Shown: one piece after another, positions 1 to 9,969 of the stretch
Layout of the letters: every line of letters starts with the position of its first letter
How positions within the stretch are numbered: the first letter of the stretch is position 1
Assembly (NCBI RefSeq): GCF_013155295.1
Contig: NZ_JABJXT010000004.1
Span: forward strand, 206,538 to 270,537
Direction: 5' to 3'
From: Pseudogemmobacter hezensis
GTDB lineage: Bacteria; Pseudomonadota; Alphaproteobacteria; Rhodobacterales; Rhodobacteraceae
DNA length: 64,000 nt
The notes under the pieces: generated by a model
Seen by the model: the letters and a program-made list of their open reading frames with translations, nothing else
Told to the model about the DNA's origin: nothing
Databases searched by the model: none
Position numbers and translations under genes: made by a program

Positions 1-1628
1 GGCCCCGTTTGCAGCGGATCGGAATGGTCATCCGGCGGATCGGCCCGCAGCTCGCGCAGCCTGCGGCCAGGAACTGCGGCCAGCAGGGCGCGGGTGTAAT
101 CATGGCGCGGCGCGGTGAAGACCGGGGCCACCGGGCCATGTTCGACCAGCACGCCACGTTGCAACACGCCCACCCGGTTGCAGTGACGCGCCACCACGCC
201 CAGATCATGGGTGATCAGCAGGATCGACAGCCCGCGCTCATCACGCAGTCGCGCCAGCAGCTGCAGGATCTCGGCCTGGGTGGTGATATCCAGCGCCGAG
301 ACCGGCTCATCCGCGACGATCAGCTTCGGGCGCATCGCCAGCGCCCGCGCGATGGCCACCCGCTGGCGCTGCCCGCCGGAAAGCTGGCCCGGCAGGCGGC
401 CCGCCAGGGCCGGATCCAGCCGCACCGAGCGCAGCAGATCAGCGACGCCGGAAATCGGATCGCCCTCGCCCGCCCGTACCAGGATCTCAGACAGGATCGC
501 CCCGATACGGCGGTGCGGGTTCAGGCTGGCATAGGGGTCCTGGAAAACGACCTGCACCGCAAAGCGCTGCGCGCGGGTGAAGGGCTGCGACAGATCGGCG
601 CCGTCCAGCCGCATCCGCCCGCGGTCCGGGCGGTCGAGCCCGGCGACGATCCGCCCGAGTGTCGTCTTGCCCGACCCGCTTTCCCCCACCAGACCATAGA
701 TTTCGGCGGGCGCAATATCGAGGCTGACCTCGCGCAGCACCTCATTGCGGCCAAAGCTGCGCGAGAGGCGGTCCAGCGACAGCAGCGGCGGCGCGTCGGG
801 CGCAGGTGCATCGGCAGGCGTCGAATGGGTGCCATGCGCCAGCCCTGCCGCCGCCAGCAGACGACGCGCATAGGGGTGACGGGGGCGGCGCAGCACCTCG
901 GGCGCGGGGCCTTCCTCGACCACCTCGCCCTGCTGCATGACAAGGATCCGGTCGGCGATATCAGAGACCACCGCAAGATCATGGCTGACAAAAATCACCG
1001 CAAGGCCGCGCCGCGCCTGTTGTTCCTTCAACAGCGCCAGGATCTGCGCCTGAACGGTGACATCCAGCGCCGTGGTCGGCTCATCGGCGATCAGCAAAGA
1101 CGGCTCCAGCGCCAGGGCCATGGCGATCATCACCCGCTGGCGCATCCCGCCGGAAAACTGCCATGGCAGATCATCCAGCCGCGCCCCCGCATTGCGGATC
1201 CCGACCTCGGTCAAAAGCGCCGTCACCCGCGCCCTGAGCGCAGCCCGCGCGGGGCGCGGCCGGGGCGCATGGGCCAGGATCGCCTCGGCAATCTGGGTAT
1301 AGACGGATTTATAGGGATGCAGATTGCTCTGCGGGTCCTGGAAAACATAGCCGATGCGGGCGCCGCGAAGCGCCCGCATCTGATGGGGGGGCAGACGGAG
1401 GAGGTCGCGCCCCCCGAAAAGCACCTCACCACCGATCTGCGCCGCGCCTGGCACAAGGCCGGTCGCCGCCAGCAACGAGACGCTTTTGCCCGAGCCGGAT
1501 TCCCCCACCAGGGCCAGGGTCTCACCAGGCGATACGCGAAGCGAGATGCCTTTGACCGCAGCTTCCCCCTGGCCCGGAAAGCGGACCGAAAGATTGCGGA
1601 TCTCGAAAAGAGGGGCTGGCCCGGTCAT
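1..1628 (-). CDS. Oligopeptide-type ABC transporter, fused double ATPase (3' end cut by window)
   Basis: Cytoplasmic ATPase that would energise uptake of a peptide-like solute. Reading the minus strand from the ATG at 1628 gives two complete ABC modules in one chain. Module 1 has Walker A GESGSGKS at about residues 42-49, signature FSGGMRQR near 158 and Walker B LLIADEP near 178. Module 2 has Walker A GESGSGKT near 315 and signature LSGGQRQR. This is the DppD-DppF/GsiA fusion layout; the frame is still open at base 1, after about 542 codons, probably close to its end. It starts 6 bp after the binding-protein gene at 1635-3383 and is surely co-transcribed with it. The permease genes expected for the importer must lie to the left of the window. 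The substrate is unknown; the position after a flavin monooxygenase operon suggests an organosulfur compound, but that is inference. Confidence 0.9.
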   Translation of the reverse strand, partial: MTGPAPLFEIRNLSVRFPGQGEAAVKGISLRVSPGETLALVGESGSGKSVSLLAATGLVPGAAQIGGEVLFGGRDLLRLPPHQMRALRGARIGYVFQDPQSNLHPYKSVYTQIAEAILAHAPRPRPARAALRARVTALLTEVGIRNAGARLDDLPWQFSGGMRQRVMIAMALALEPSLLIADEPTTALDVTVQAQILALLKEQQARRGLAVIFVSHDLAVVSDIADRILVMQQGEVVEEGPAPEVLRRPRHPYARRLLAAAGLAHGTHSTPADAPAPDAPPLLSLDRLSRSFGRNEVLREVSLDIAPAEIYGLVGESGSGKTTLGRIVAGLDRPDRGRMRLDGADLSQPFTRAQRFAVQVVFQDPYASLNPHRRIGAILSEILVRAGEGDPISGVADLLRSVRLDPALAGRLPGQLSGGQRQRVAIARALAMRPKLIVADEPVSALDITTQAEILQLLARLRDERGLSILLITHDLGVVARHCNRVGVLQRGVLVEHGPVAPVFTAPRHDYTRALLAAVPGRRLRELRADPPDDHSDPLQTG

Positions 1629-1634
1629 GGCGTG

Positions 1635-3383
1635 TCAGGGCTTCAGCGCGACATTGGTGATATCGGCCTGCACGCCCAGCGAAGACCAGGTCCAGTTGGT
1701 CACGCGATCAGATGACAGCACGATCTTGCGCTTCTCGATCAGCGGGATCCAGGCGAGATCGGTCGAGACCAGCTGATCGGCCTTCGTCCAGATCGGGCCG
1801 GGATCATCCGAGCCATAGGCCTCAGCGGCGAGCCTGTTCAGCTCCAGGTTCGAATAGCAGATCGCATGAACATTGCCGGTGCCGCAGGGCGCCGCATCGG
1901 AATTGAGCCAGCCGCCCAGCAGCATCCGCGTCGACGGCCCCTGCCAGTCGGGCGCAAACTGACTGCCAAGCGAGATGTCCCAGACGCTGCCGGGGTCCTG
2001 GATATAGGCATACCATTGCGTCGGTGGGATCGGGATCAGGTTGATGGTGATCCCGGCGCGGGCGGCATCTTCCTTAACGGTCAGCGCAATGGCCTCGAAC
2101 TGGGCGGTGGTGCGGTAGGGGGCGTCCAGCGTGATCCCGTCCGGGTATCCGGCCTCGGCCAGCAGCGCCTTCGCCTTTTCCGGATCGCCCTGGTCGTCTG
2201 CGGTGGGATAGGGGTCGAAGGGCTCAAAGCCCAGAATGGTCGAGGTGATGATTTGCGTCAGCGGCACCGCCGCAATCGGCCCACCCTGGGTTTGCACGAT
2301 ATTGGCGCGGCTGATCGCATAGGTCAGCGCCTGGCGCACGCGGATATCGCGCAGCGCGGTCGCGCCGGGGGTGGTCGCCTCGGGCCGCGCGTTGAAGGTG
2401 ATGAAATTCGCAGCCCCCGAGTTTGAGGCATGCAAATTCGGGCTGTTCTCGCCCAGATATTTCGCAATGGTCGCGCGTGGCGGCACCTCAAGATAAAGCG
2501 ACAGATCGGCCTCGCCGGTCGCAATTTTCTGCACGATGGTTTCTTCGTTATTGGTGGTGAAATCGACGATGATTTCATCGGCATAGGCCGCCCGCACCGG
2601 ATCCAGCGCCGCATCATAGCTGGCGGCGCGTTTCAGCACGAGTTGCTGACCCTGAGTGTAATTTTCGACATAATAAGGGCCGGAGGATGGGAAATTCTGC
2701 CGGAATTCAACCGAATCCGGGAAATATTGCGAGGCAATTTCTTCCGGCAGAGGTGTCACAAAATTCATCGACAGGATATTGAGGAAATCGTAATTTTTCG
2801 AATCCGATTTCAGGACCAGCGTATAATCATCCGGCGCAGAAACGCCGCTGATTTGATTGGCGTCGATGAAATCTTTTGCCGCCTTCAGATCACCCGGCGC
2901 GACCTTTGAAAAGGCATCGCAGAAATCTTTAAACCCCGAAAAAGCGAGATTGAAATAATTGATCGCGGCGACCTGTTTATTGGGGTCACAAAACCGCTTG
3001 ATTCCATAAACGAAATCTGCCGCTTTTATTTCGCGGTCGGTCGACCCGGAATAATGAACGCCTTTGCGCAGATGGAAGGTGAATTCCTTGCCGTCTTCTG
3101 ATATATCCCAGGACGTCGCCAGATCCGGCACCAGATCGGTATCGTCACGGATATCGGTCCCGGCCCCTTTATATGTCACCAGCTGCCGCGTCACCGCACG
3201 TAAAATGGCCCATGAATCAGTGCTGTAGCCGGTCAGAGGGTCAAAGGCATCCAGATCGGAATTCAGTGAGGCAATCCGCAGGGTGCCGCCCTTTTGCGGC
3301 GTATCGGCCAGCAGCGGCGCAGCTGTAAGGGTCAGGGCGGCAAAGGTTCCAATCAAAAGAGACCGGGTAGAAAGCATAGTCAT
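1635..3383 (-). CDS. Peptide-type ABC transporter substrate-binding protein (SBP_bac_5)
   Basis: Periplasmic solute-binding protein of the DppA/OppA class, 582 residues, the usual length. The N-terminus is a Sec signal peptide with a hydrophobic core ending APLLA, then the mature start DTPQKGGTLR, typical of the family. The body shows family landmarks such as LATSWDISEDG, TFHLRKGV and a C-terminal WSSLGVQADI. A CGGAG motif lies upstream of the ATG. The gene sits between the monooxygenase cluster and the double ATPase and would deliver substrate to that importer. Peptide-type binding proteins next to flavin monooxygenases often serve non-peptide ligands, so the substrate should not be assumed to be a peptide. 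Confidence 0.93.
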   Translation of the reverse strand: MTMLSTRSLLIGTFAALTLTAAPLLADTPQKGGTLRIASLNSDLDAFDPLTGYSTDSWAILRAVTRQLVTYKGAGTDIRDDTDLVPDLATSWDISEDGKEFTFHLRKGVHYSGSTDREIKAADFVYGIKRFCDPNKQVAAINYFNLAFSGFKDFCDAFSKVAPGDLKAAKDFIDANQISGVSAPDDYTLVLKSDSKNYDFLNILSMNFVTPLPEEIASQYFPDSVEFRQNFPSSGPYYVENYTQGQQLVLKRAASYDAALDPVRAAYADEIIVDFTTNNEETIVQKIATGEADLSLYLEVPPRATIAKYLGENSPNLHASNSGAANFITFNARPEATTPGATALRDIRVRQALTYAISRANIVQTQGGPIAAVPLTQIITSTILGFEPFDPYPTADDQGDPEKAKALLAEAGYPDGITLDAPYRTTAQFEAIALTVKEDAARAGITINLIPIPPTQWYAYIQDPGSVWDISLGSQFAPDWQGPSTRMLLGGWLNSDAAPCGTGNVHAICYSNLELNRLAAEAYGSDDPGPIWTKADQLVSTDLAWIPLIEKRKIVLSSDRVTNWTWSSLGVQADITNVALKP

Positions 3384-3507
3384 CTGGAACTCCGAAGATC
3401 CGAAAGGTTGCAGATTTTATGGATTTTAATTTCCTTCGTCGCAATTAGAGCAGGATTTTTTGTTTCATGCCTGTTTTGGCAGCATCATTCTGCGCTGCCA
3501 CCTGCAA

Positions 3508-4728
3508 TCAGAAGGAAATGCCAGACCATGGCTTCTCTCCGCCAGGGTGCAGAGAATCGAGCGCGGCCACCGTATCCGCCGAAGCTGAAATACGGTCAGT
3601 GACCAAAAGAGCGGCCGCGCTGACCGCCCCGAAAATCCAGCTGGACAGATCTGCCACCGAAATTGAGATCCGGGCGAAGATGGCAGAATTACGGTCTCCG
3701 ATCTGATAGACCCGGTTATTTTCGGCAATAACCGGATCTTTGACCTGCAATTCTATACGCAGGCCGGATTTTACCGGCAGGGCGGCCAGAACCGTTTCAG
3801 GATCAAGAATACGAATCCAGCTTTCATCTCTGCGCCCTGCAATCTGCAAGGCCCTCGGATTGTCGATCAGCAATGGCAGCGGATCATCCTCTGGCCGCGA
3901 GGGGAAAATAACCCGGTGCAGAATGTCACGCGAAAAGAGGTAATGGATCAGCGTGCGCCATGCCCCGGCATCATGCGCGACGAAATCGTCGATCACCGCG
4001 CGCCGCTCAGACGCGGTGAACCAGGCCCCTGCAGCGTCAGAGTGAAACCGCAGATAGCCGCTCTCGGCCCCGGGCGGGCCGACAACCACCGCGTGATGCA
4101 CGCCCGGCGCATGGCGCAACCGGAAAGCCTGCATCTCCCACCAGGCATCCCACCGCGCCAGCCGCGCCGGGCGGGGGGCGGGCTCGGTCTCTGCGATGCG
4201 GCGCAAAAGCGGCAGATCACCCAGCGGATCGACCGCGCGCAGCGGCGTGGACGCGGCCTCAGGCAGCGGCCGCGTCCCGGTCAGATCAAGCTCATGGCTG
4301 ACCGACCAGGAGCCGATGCCAAAGCCATAGCGCCCATAGATCCGCGCATCCGAGGCCCGCAGACCCGCCAGCGGCAGCCCGGCCGCGCGGGCACGCTGCA
4401 GTTGCGCCGCCAGCAGGCTGCGGGCAAAGCCGCGCCGTGTCGCGCCGATGCCGGTGCCGACATGGGTGACGGAAAGATGCGGCAGGCTTGCGCCACCCGG
4501 CAGGGTGATCTCGCTGGCATAGCCATTGGCAACCGCCCGCAGGCGGTCCGCCTCAAACGCGCCCAGAAAAGCACCGCTTTCCAGATACCGCGTCTCGGCC
4601 CCGGGGTCTGTCGCGCCGAGATCGGGCAGGCCCAGCATCGCAGTGCGGAACAGCGCGAAAGCCTCGCGCTTTTCATCAGGGCTGATCAGGTCGCGGATCA
4701 CAACCGGCGGCGTTGCGTCATGCGCCAT
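3508..4728 (-). CDS. Eis-like GNAT N-acetyltransferase with C-terminal SCP2-like part
   Basis: A 406-residue protein starting MAHDATPPVV. The first half is a GNAT acetyl-CoA fold with the motif-A-like stretch THVGTGIGATRRGFARSLL; the second half has the Eis order of a second GNAT-like region (YLFSRDILHRVIFPSRPEDDP) and a sterol-carrier-like tail (IAGRRDESWIRILDPETVLAALP). The Eis family acetylates amines, including aminoglycosides in mycobacteria; the substrate here is unknown. The open frame extends 44 codons further upstream, but this ATG gives an 11 bp overlap with the preceding SsuD-like gene, so I chose it. The last 60 residues (after about PVIAENNRVYQIGD) look rather unlike typical Eis tails. 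A member of this family inside a probable sulfur-scavenging operon is unexpected. Confidence 0.8.
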   Translation of the reverse strand: MAHDATPPVVIRDLISPDEKREAFALFRTAMLGLPDLGATDPGAETRYLESGAFLGAFEADRLRAVANGYASEITLPGGASLPHLSVTHVGTGIGATRRGFARSLLAAQLQRARAAGLPLAGLRASDARIYGRYGFGIGSWSVSHELDLTGTRPLPEAASTPLRAVDPLGDLPLLRRIAETEPAPRPARLARWDAWWEMQAFRLRHAPGVHHAVVVGPPGAESGYLRFHSDAAGAWFTASERRAVIDDFVAHDAGAWRTLIHYLFSRDILHRVIFPSRPEDDPLPLLIDNPRALQIAGRRDESWIRILDPETVLAALPVKSGLRIELQVKDPVIAENNRVYQIGDRNSAIFARISISVADLSSWIFGAVSAAALLVTDRISASADTVAALDSLHPGGEKPWSGISF

Positions 4729-5875
4729 GGCCAGACCCCGCGCTATTGCCATCCAGCGGGGCCAGCACGCCACGCGCGCGCAGGATCGCGGCCGCGCCCT
4801 CGCCGAAATGCCAGGCCTCTTCGAGATGCGGCTGGCCCGAGAGGATGAAATGGTCAAAGCCGGTCCGGTGATAGGTCTCGATCAGATCAGCGACCTGAGC
4901 ATGGCTGCCGACCAGAGCCGTCCCTGCACCGCCGCGCACCAGACCATAGCCGGACCAGAGGCCGGGCCAGATCTCAAGCTCGCGGGCATGGGTGGGCAGG
5001 CCCTCACGCCCGGCATGCAGCGCCGACATCATCGCCTGGGCGGTGGATTCCGACTTTGCCAGCAAGGCGCGCGCGCGGGTGACTGCCTCGGGGTCCAGCC
5101 AGGACAAAAGCTTGTCGGCCACCGCCCAGGCCTCGGCCTCGGTATCGCGTGAGATCACATGCAGGCGGATGCCGAACCTGAGATCGCGCCCCTTTTCCCG
5201 CGCGAGCGCCCGCAGCCGGGCAAGACGCGGGGCCTCGACCTCGGGGGGCTGGCCCCAGGTCAGCCAGACATCGGCCTGATCCACCGCCACCGCCTCGGCC
5301 GCCGGGCTGGAGCCGCCGAAGAAAATCGGCGCCAGCGGATAGGGGGCAGGGTCGATCTTTGCGTCACGGATGTCGTAATGCGCCCCGGCCTGGCTGAAAG
5401 CGGCGCCCTCAGTCGTCACGCCGCGCAGCACCTGCAGAAATTCGCGGGTGCGGGCATAGCGGGCATCATGATCCAGATGGTCGCCAAACCGCGCCTGTTC
5501 AAACCTGTCTCCGCCCGTCACCACATTAAGAAGAAGCCGCCCCCCGGTGATGCGCTGGAAGGTCGCCGCCTGATGCGCCACCAACGTGGGCGAGATCAGG
5601 CCGGGGCGAAAGGCCACCAGGAATTTCAGCCGCTCGACCTCGCGCGAAAGGGCAGCGGTGGTGATCCAGGCATCCTCGCACCAGGTGCCGGTTGGGGTGA
5701 GGACGGCGTGGAAATCCTGGGCCTGGGCGGCGCGGGCCACCTCGGCCAGGTAAGACAGCGAGGGCGCGCGAAAGCCGCCCGAATGGCCGATCGTCGCGCT
5801 GTCGCTGCCCGATCCGGTCAGGCCACGACTGTCGCCATTGGTCGGCAGATACCAGTGAAGGAAGATGCCGCTCAT
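4718..5875 (-). CDS. SsuD-like FMNH2-dependent alkanesulfonate-type monooxygenase
   Basis: Luciferase-like flavin monooxygenase, 385 residues. The start FLHWYLPTNGD, the CEDAW motif, RLKFLVAFRPG, LLLNVVTGGD, FFGGSSPAAEA, WLTWGQPPEV, FGIRLHVI and LVRGGAGTALVG line up with E. coli SsuD as I recall it. SsuD uses reduced FMN and oxygen to split alkanesulfonates into aldehyde and sulfite. The start codon overlaps the stop of the upstream gene (ATGA, 5872-5875) and its own end overlaps the Eis-like gene by 11 bp. No flavin reductase (SsuE) is visible in the window, so reduced flavin must come from elsewhere. True substrate range is not determinable from sequence. Confidence 0.88.
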   Translation of the reverse strand: MSGIFLHWYLPTNGDSRGLTGSGSDSATIGHSGGFRAPSLSYLAEVARAAQAQDFHAVLTPTGTWCEDAWITTAALSREVERLKFLVAFRPGLISPTLVAHQAATFQRITGGRLLLNVVTGGDRFEQARFGDHLDHDARYARTREFLQVLRGVTTEGAAFSQAGAHYDIRDAKIDPAPYPLAPIFFGGSSPAAEAVAVDQADVWLTWGQPPEVEAPRLARLRALAREKGRDLRFGIRLHVISRDTEAEAWAVADKLLSWLDPEAVTRARALLAKSESTAQAMMSALHAGREGLPTHARELEIWPGLWSGYGLVRGGAGTALVGSHAQVADLIETYHRTGFDHFILSGQPHLEEAWHFGEGAAAILRARGVLAPLDGNSAGSGHGA

Positions 5876-7299
5876 GCCGGCAGCCTTTCAGAGGCGGTGC
5901 GCCAGTCCTGGTCCAGCACCGATGGCCCTTGCAAAAGCGCCCGGAAGGCCGCGCCCGGGTGATGCGGGGCCAGATGGTCATGGCCCAAAAGCCGCCCGCG
6001 CAGGGTCTGACCCGTGCCTTCCGGCGTCAGGCGACCGCGCCGCCGCAGCTCTGGCGTGACATAGCGGATGAAATCCCCGAAAGACCCAGGGCTGACCGCA
6101 TAGGCGATATTGAAGCCATCGACGCCCGCCTCATCCGCCAGATACTCCAGCTGATCGGCGATCTGCGCCCCGGTGCCGACGACCTTCGGATGAATGCCGC
6201 CGACCCCGATATATTCGGCGATATCGCGCACCGTCCAGCGCCGCTCGGCATCCTTTGCGGTCAGGCCCGCCAGCGCCGAGCGCCCGGCATTGGTCTCGAT
6301 ATATTCCAGCGGATGGTCGAGGTCATACTGCGCCCAGTCAACCCCGGTCCAGGCCGAGAACAGCGCCAGCGCCGCCTCGGTCGAGGTATGGTTCAGATAA
6401 TCCTGATATTTCGCCTGGGCGGCGGCCTCTGTCTCATCGGCGATCACGGTGATGGCGGTGATGAATTTGATCCCGTCAGGGGCCCGGCCCGCCGCAACCG
6501 CCAGCTCGCGGATCGCATGGATGGCGTTTTTGATCTGGGTGGGGTTTGTGCCGCCCAGGAAAACAACCTCGGCATTCTTCGCCGCGAATTCGCGCCCGCG
6601 TGACGAGGTGCCGGCCTGGAAGATCAGCGGCGTGCGCTGCGGTGAGGGCGCCGTGATATGGGCATCGGGCACGGTAAACCACCGGCCCTGATGGTTGATC
6701 GGATGCACCTTTGCGGGATCGGTATAAAGCCCGGTCTCGCGGTTTTTAACCAGCGCGTCTTCTTCCCATGACCCTTCCCAAAGCTTGTAGCAGACCTCAA
6801 GGAATTCCTGTGCGCGGTCATAGCGGGTGTCGTGATCCATCTGGGCATCATGGCCCATATTCCGCGCCGCCGATTCCAGCACCGAGGTCACCACATTCCA
6901 GGCCACCCGCCCCTTTGTCAGGTGGTCGAGCGTCGAGAATTTCCGTGCCAGCGCATAGGGTTGCTCATAGGTGGCGGAAACCGTGACGCCAAAGCCCAGC
7001 CGCTTCGTCACCCCGGCCATGGCGGCGACCAGCACGGTCGGATCGTTCAGCGGCTGCTGCGCGGCGGTGCGCAGCGCCGCATCCGGCGTGCCTGCAAAGA
7101 CATCCAGCGGCCCAAGCGCATCGGCCACGAACAGATTGTCAAAGCCGCCCCGCTCCAGCAGCTGCGCCAGATCCGTCCAATAGCCAGACGAGGTATATTC
7201 ATGCGAGCGGTCCGAGGGGTGGCGCCAGACCCCGGCAGAGACATGCCCCGGCACCGTCATCGCAAAGCCATTGAGAATGATAGGTTTTTTCTGTGTCAT
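5872..7299 (-). CDS. NtaA/SnaA/DszA-family FMN-dependent monooxygenase (copy 2)
   Basis: A 475-residue two-component flavin monooxygenase of the NtaA/SnaA/SoxA/DszA group. Diagnostic stretches are WRHPSD near the N-terminus, GGFDNLFVADALG, ARKFSTLDHLTKGRVAWNVV, SAARNMG, YDRAQEFLEV and IFQAGTSSRGREFAA, followed by the C-terminal VSPGSFGDFIRYVTPELRRRG. Members open or desulfurise sulfones, nitrilotriacetate or pristinamycin. It lies 8 bp after the frameshifted DszC-like gene and overlaps the SsuD-like gene by 4 bp. It is clearly paralogous to the gene at 8533-9969; the pair presumably attack related substrates. Confidence 0.88.
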   Translation of the reverse strand: MTQKKPIILNGFAMTVPGHVSAGVWRHPSDRSHEYTSSGYWTDLAQLLERGGFDNLFVADALGPLDVFAGTPDAALRTAAQQPLNDPTVLVAAMAGVTKRLGFGVTVSATYEQPYALARKFSTLDHLTKGRVAWNVVTSVLESAARNMGHDAQMDHDTRYDRAQEFLEVCYKLWEGSWEEDALVKNRETGLYTDPAKVHPINHQGRWFTVPDAHITAPSPQRTPLIFQAGTSSRGREFAAKNAEVVFLGGTNPTQIKNAIHAIRELAVAAGRAPDGIKFITAITVIADETEAAAQAKYQDYLNHTSTEAALALFSAWTGVDWAQYDLDHPLEYIETNAGRSALAGLTAKDAERRWTVRDIAEYIGVGGIHPKVVGTGAQIADQLEYLADEAGVDGFNIAYAVSPGSFGDFIRYVTPELRRRGRLTPEGTGQTLRGRLLGHDHLAPHHPGAAFRALLQGPSVLDQDWRTASERLPA

Positions 7300-7307
7300 G
7301 GCAGGCC

Positions 7308-8536
7308 TCAGCGATAATAGTCCGGCTCGGGGTAATGGCCGTTCAGCAGCCAGTCGCCCACTTCATGGGTTTTGTAGTGGATCGGATCATGCAGCGTATG
7401 GGTGCGGATATTGCGCCAGAAGCGGTCAAAGCCGTATTTGCGGGCCGCAGCCCTGGCGCCCATCAGCTCGAATATGCGCGAGGTGACCTCCAGCGCGGTT
7501 TCATGCGCGACGATCTTGGCCTGGGCCGCGATCACCGCCACCGCGCCGCGCCCCTCGGGGCCAAGGTCCGGGCCTGCGGCAATGGCGGCATCGGCACGCA
7601 CACCTGCCGCATCGGCCAGCGCCTCGGCGGCGGCCAGCCGGGCGGAAAGCTGGCCCAGACGGTCAAGGATCAGCGGATCCTCGCCCGCATTCTGATAGGG
7701 CGTGGTCACCCAGGGGCGACCATGGTCGCGGATGTAATCGACCGCCGCCTGCAAGGCCCCCTTTGCGGTGCCGATATACAGCTCGGCAAAAGAGAGCTGG
7801 ATCACCGGCACATGCACGGTGATATGCGGTGGATGCGCGGTGTCCTCGGGGTAATGCGCCACAAGGTCAGAGCGGGCGACCCGCACATCTTCCAGCGCTG
7901 CGCTGCCGGAAACCGTCAGCCGCTGGCCAATCGCGTCCCAGTCGCCGCCAAAGATCAGCCCGCGTGAGGGATTGGCCACAATGAACTGCCCGATATGGTC
8001 TGAGGCGTCCTGGCCATCCACGGTGGCCCCAGGCGCAAACCGCACCCAGACCTGCAGCGTATCTGCCACCGCCGCGCCCGAGGTGAAGGGTTTCGCGCCG
8101 TTCAGCACATAGCCCGCGCCGTCATTTCGCGCCTCGATCAGCGGCGGATAGGCGGCCTGGGCGATACCGGCATGGAACCAGCCCTCGTTCAGAAACCCTT
8201 CCAGCCGTTTCGCACGCAGGGCGGGGTCGGCATCCAGCCCGCTGCGCGAGCCGAAAAGGTGATAGGTCAGGATCTGCGCCACCGAGGTATCTGCAGCCGC
8301 GATGCGGCGGATCACCTGCAGGATTTCCGAGGCGCGGGCACCGCCCCCCCCACCGCAACCGGCAGGGCAATGGTCAAAAGCCCCGCCTCTCGCAGCCATG
8401 AGATTTCCTCGACCGGGTCCTGGCCTTCACGGTCACGCGCAACTGCCGTTGCCGCAAGCCGTGCCGCCACCTGATCTGCCCGCGACAGCCAAAGCGTCAG
8501 CCCGCCCTGCGGGTTTGTTTCGGGGATATCTTTCAT
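7308..8536 (-). pseudogene. DszC/SfnB-like acyl-CoA-dehydrogenase-fold flavoprotein, frameshifted at a G8 run
   Basis: Two minus-strand frames together make a normal-length (about 409 codons) acyl-CoA-dehydrogenase-fold flavoprotein of the kind found in sulfone and dibenzothiophene monooxygenase operons. The first frame, from the ATG at 8536, runs MKDIPETN to LPVAVGG and then hits TGA at 8312. The second continues in another frame from GGARASEILQVIRR to the stop at 7308 and contains FELMGARAAARKYGFDRFWRN. The switch falls in eight consecutive C on the plus strand (8344-8351); nine would restore LPVAVGGGGARASEIL. Total length is 1229 bp, one base short of a whole number of codons. Start and end codon spacing to both neighbours is otherwise perfect, so this is either a recent mutation, a phase-variable tract, or a sequencing error. 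Confidence 0.75.
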
Positions 8537-9969
8537 GATGCGGCACTTTCCGAAGACGCCCGCGCCGGTATCAGGGCCAGGCGGTGAGAGGGGTGATCGG
8601 CGGGGGGCAGCGCGCTGTCCTGGCCAAAAAGGCGCGGACGCAGCGGGCCGGGCCGATCCTCGCGGATGCGGCCAAGGCGGCGCAGCTCTGGCACGACATG
8701 GGTGATGAAATCGGCCCAGCTGCCGGGGCTGACCACATGCTGGATATTGAAACCGTCCAGCCCGGTGGCGATGGCCCAGGCATCCAGCGCCTTCGCCACG
8801 CTCTCACCCGAGCCGACGAATAGTTTCGAGCGCCCGAAGCCATCCTTCGGGGCCAGCGCATCGCCCAGCGTCCATTCGCGCCCGCTTTCCTCTTTGGCGA
8901 ACATGCCCAGCAGGCCCTGGCTTGAGCGGGTCTCCAGATAGCGGATCGGCGTCTCGGGGCTTTGGCCCGAGAAATCGACATTGGTCGAGGCCGAGTAATG
9001 CACCACCGCGCCATCGGCGTCGAAATAGCTCTGATAGTCGCGCAGCTTCGCCTCGGCTTCCGCATCCGTCGCGGCGGTGACAACGACAATCGAGGTGACA
9101 AAGCGCACCGCGTCAGGCCCGCGCCCCTCTCCGGCGGCAAGCAGTCTGATCTTTGCGATATTGCGCCGCAGGGCCGCATCATCGGCACCGACGACAAAGA
9201 CCACCTCGGCATGGCGGGCAGCGAAAGCCTGACCCCGGGCCGAGCCCCCGGCCTGCATCAGAACCGGCACCCGCGCCGGGCTGGGCTCTGAGATGAACGG
9301 CCCGGGAGTGGTGAAATACCGGCCCCTGTGGTCGATCGGATGCACCTTTGACGGGTCGGTATAAAGCCCCTCGGGATGGGCGGCGCTGCCCTTGTCGCGC
9401 AAAACCGCGCCGTCCTCCCATGACGAAAGCCACAGCTTATAGGCAACCTCAAGGAACTCATCGGCGCGGTCATAGCGGCTGTCGTGATCGGCCTGGCTGT
9501 CCAGCCCCAGATTGCGCGCTGCCGATTCCAGCTGCGAGGTGACGATGTTCCAGCCGATCCGCCCGCCTGTGGCATGATCCAGCGTGGTAAATTTCCGCGC
9601 AAGCAACCAGGGGTGTTCGTAGCTGGTGGAAACCGTGACCGTTATGCCAAGCTGTTCCGTCACCGCCGCGATCCCCGAGGCCACCAGCAAAGGGTCGGTA
9701 ATCGGCGTCTGCACGCCCTTCGCCAGCGCTGCCCCGGCATTGCCGCCATAGGTGTCGAGATGGCTTAACGCATCGGCGATAAACAGATTGTCAAAGCCCG
9801 AGCCGTCCAGCAGCCGCCCGATCTCTTGCCAGTATTCCAGCTCGGCGTGGCGGTGATGCTGATCCTCGGGGTGGCGCCAGAGGCCATAGGCGGTATGCGA
9901 GGCGGCGTTCATGGTGAAGGCATTCAGCAGAAAGGGTCTGCCTTCGCCGAGGGTATCATTTGGTGACAT
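8533..9969 (-). CDS. NtaA/SnaA/DszA-family FMN-dependent monooxygenase (copy 1)
   Basis: A 478-residue flavin monooxygenase, first gene of the operon. It shows the same family signature as the copy at 5872-7299: YGLWRHPEDQ, GSGFDNLFIADALSHLDTYG, ARKFTTLDHATGGRIGWNIV, SAARNLG, YDRADEFLEVAYKLW and a C-terminal VSPGSWADFITHVVPELRRLG. I chose the ATG at 9969 (MSPNDTLGEG), which has GGGAAAG at a good distance; the frame stays open a further 60 codons upstream but that part has no family similarity. The stop overlaps the next start by 4 bp. Expression of such operons is commonly linked to sulfur limitation, which is known biology rather than something seen here. Confidence 0.87.
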   Translation of the reverse strand: MSPNDTLGEGRPFLLNAFTMNAASHTAYGLWRHPEDQHHRHAELEYWQEIGRLLDGSGFDNLFIADALSHLDTYGGNAGAALAKGVQTPITDPLLVASGIAAVTEQLGITVTVSTSYEHPWLLARKFTTLDHATGGRIGWNIVTSQLESAARNLGLDSQADHDSRYDRADEFLEVAYKLWLSSWEDGAVLRDKGSAAHPEGLYTDPSKVHPIDHRGRYFTTPGPFISEPSPARVPVLMQAGGSARGQAFAARHAEVVFVVGADDAALRRNIAKIRLLAAGEGRGPDAVRFVTSIVVVTAATDAEAEAKLRDYQSYFDADGAVVHYSASTNVDFSGQSPETPIRYLETRSSQGLLGMFAKEESGREWTLGDALAPKDGFGRSKLFVGSGESVAKALDAWAIATGLDGFNIQHVVSPGSWADFITHVVPELRRLGRIREDRPGPLRPRLFGQDSALPPADHPSHRLALIPARASSESAAS

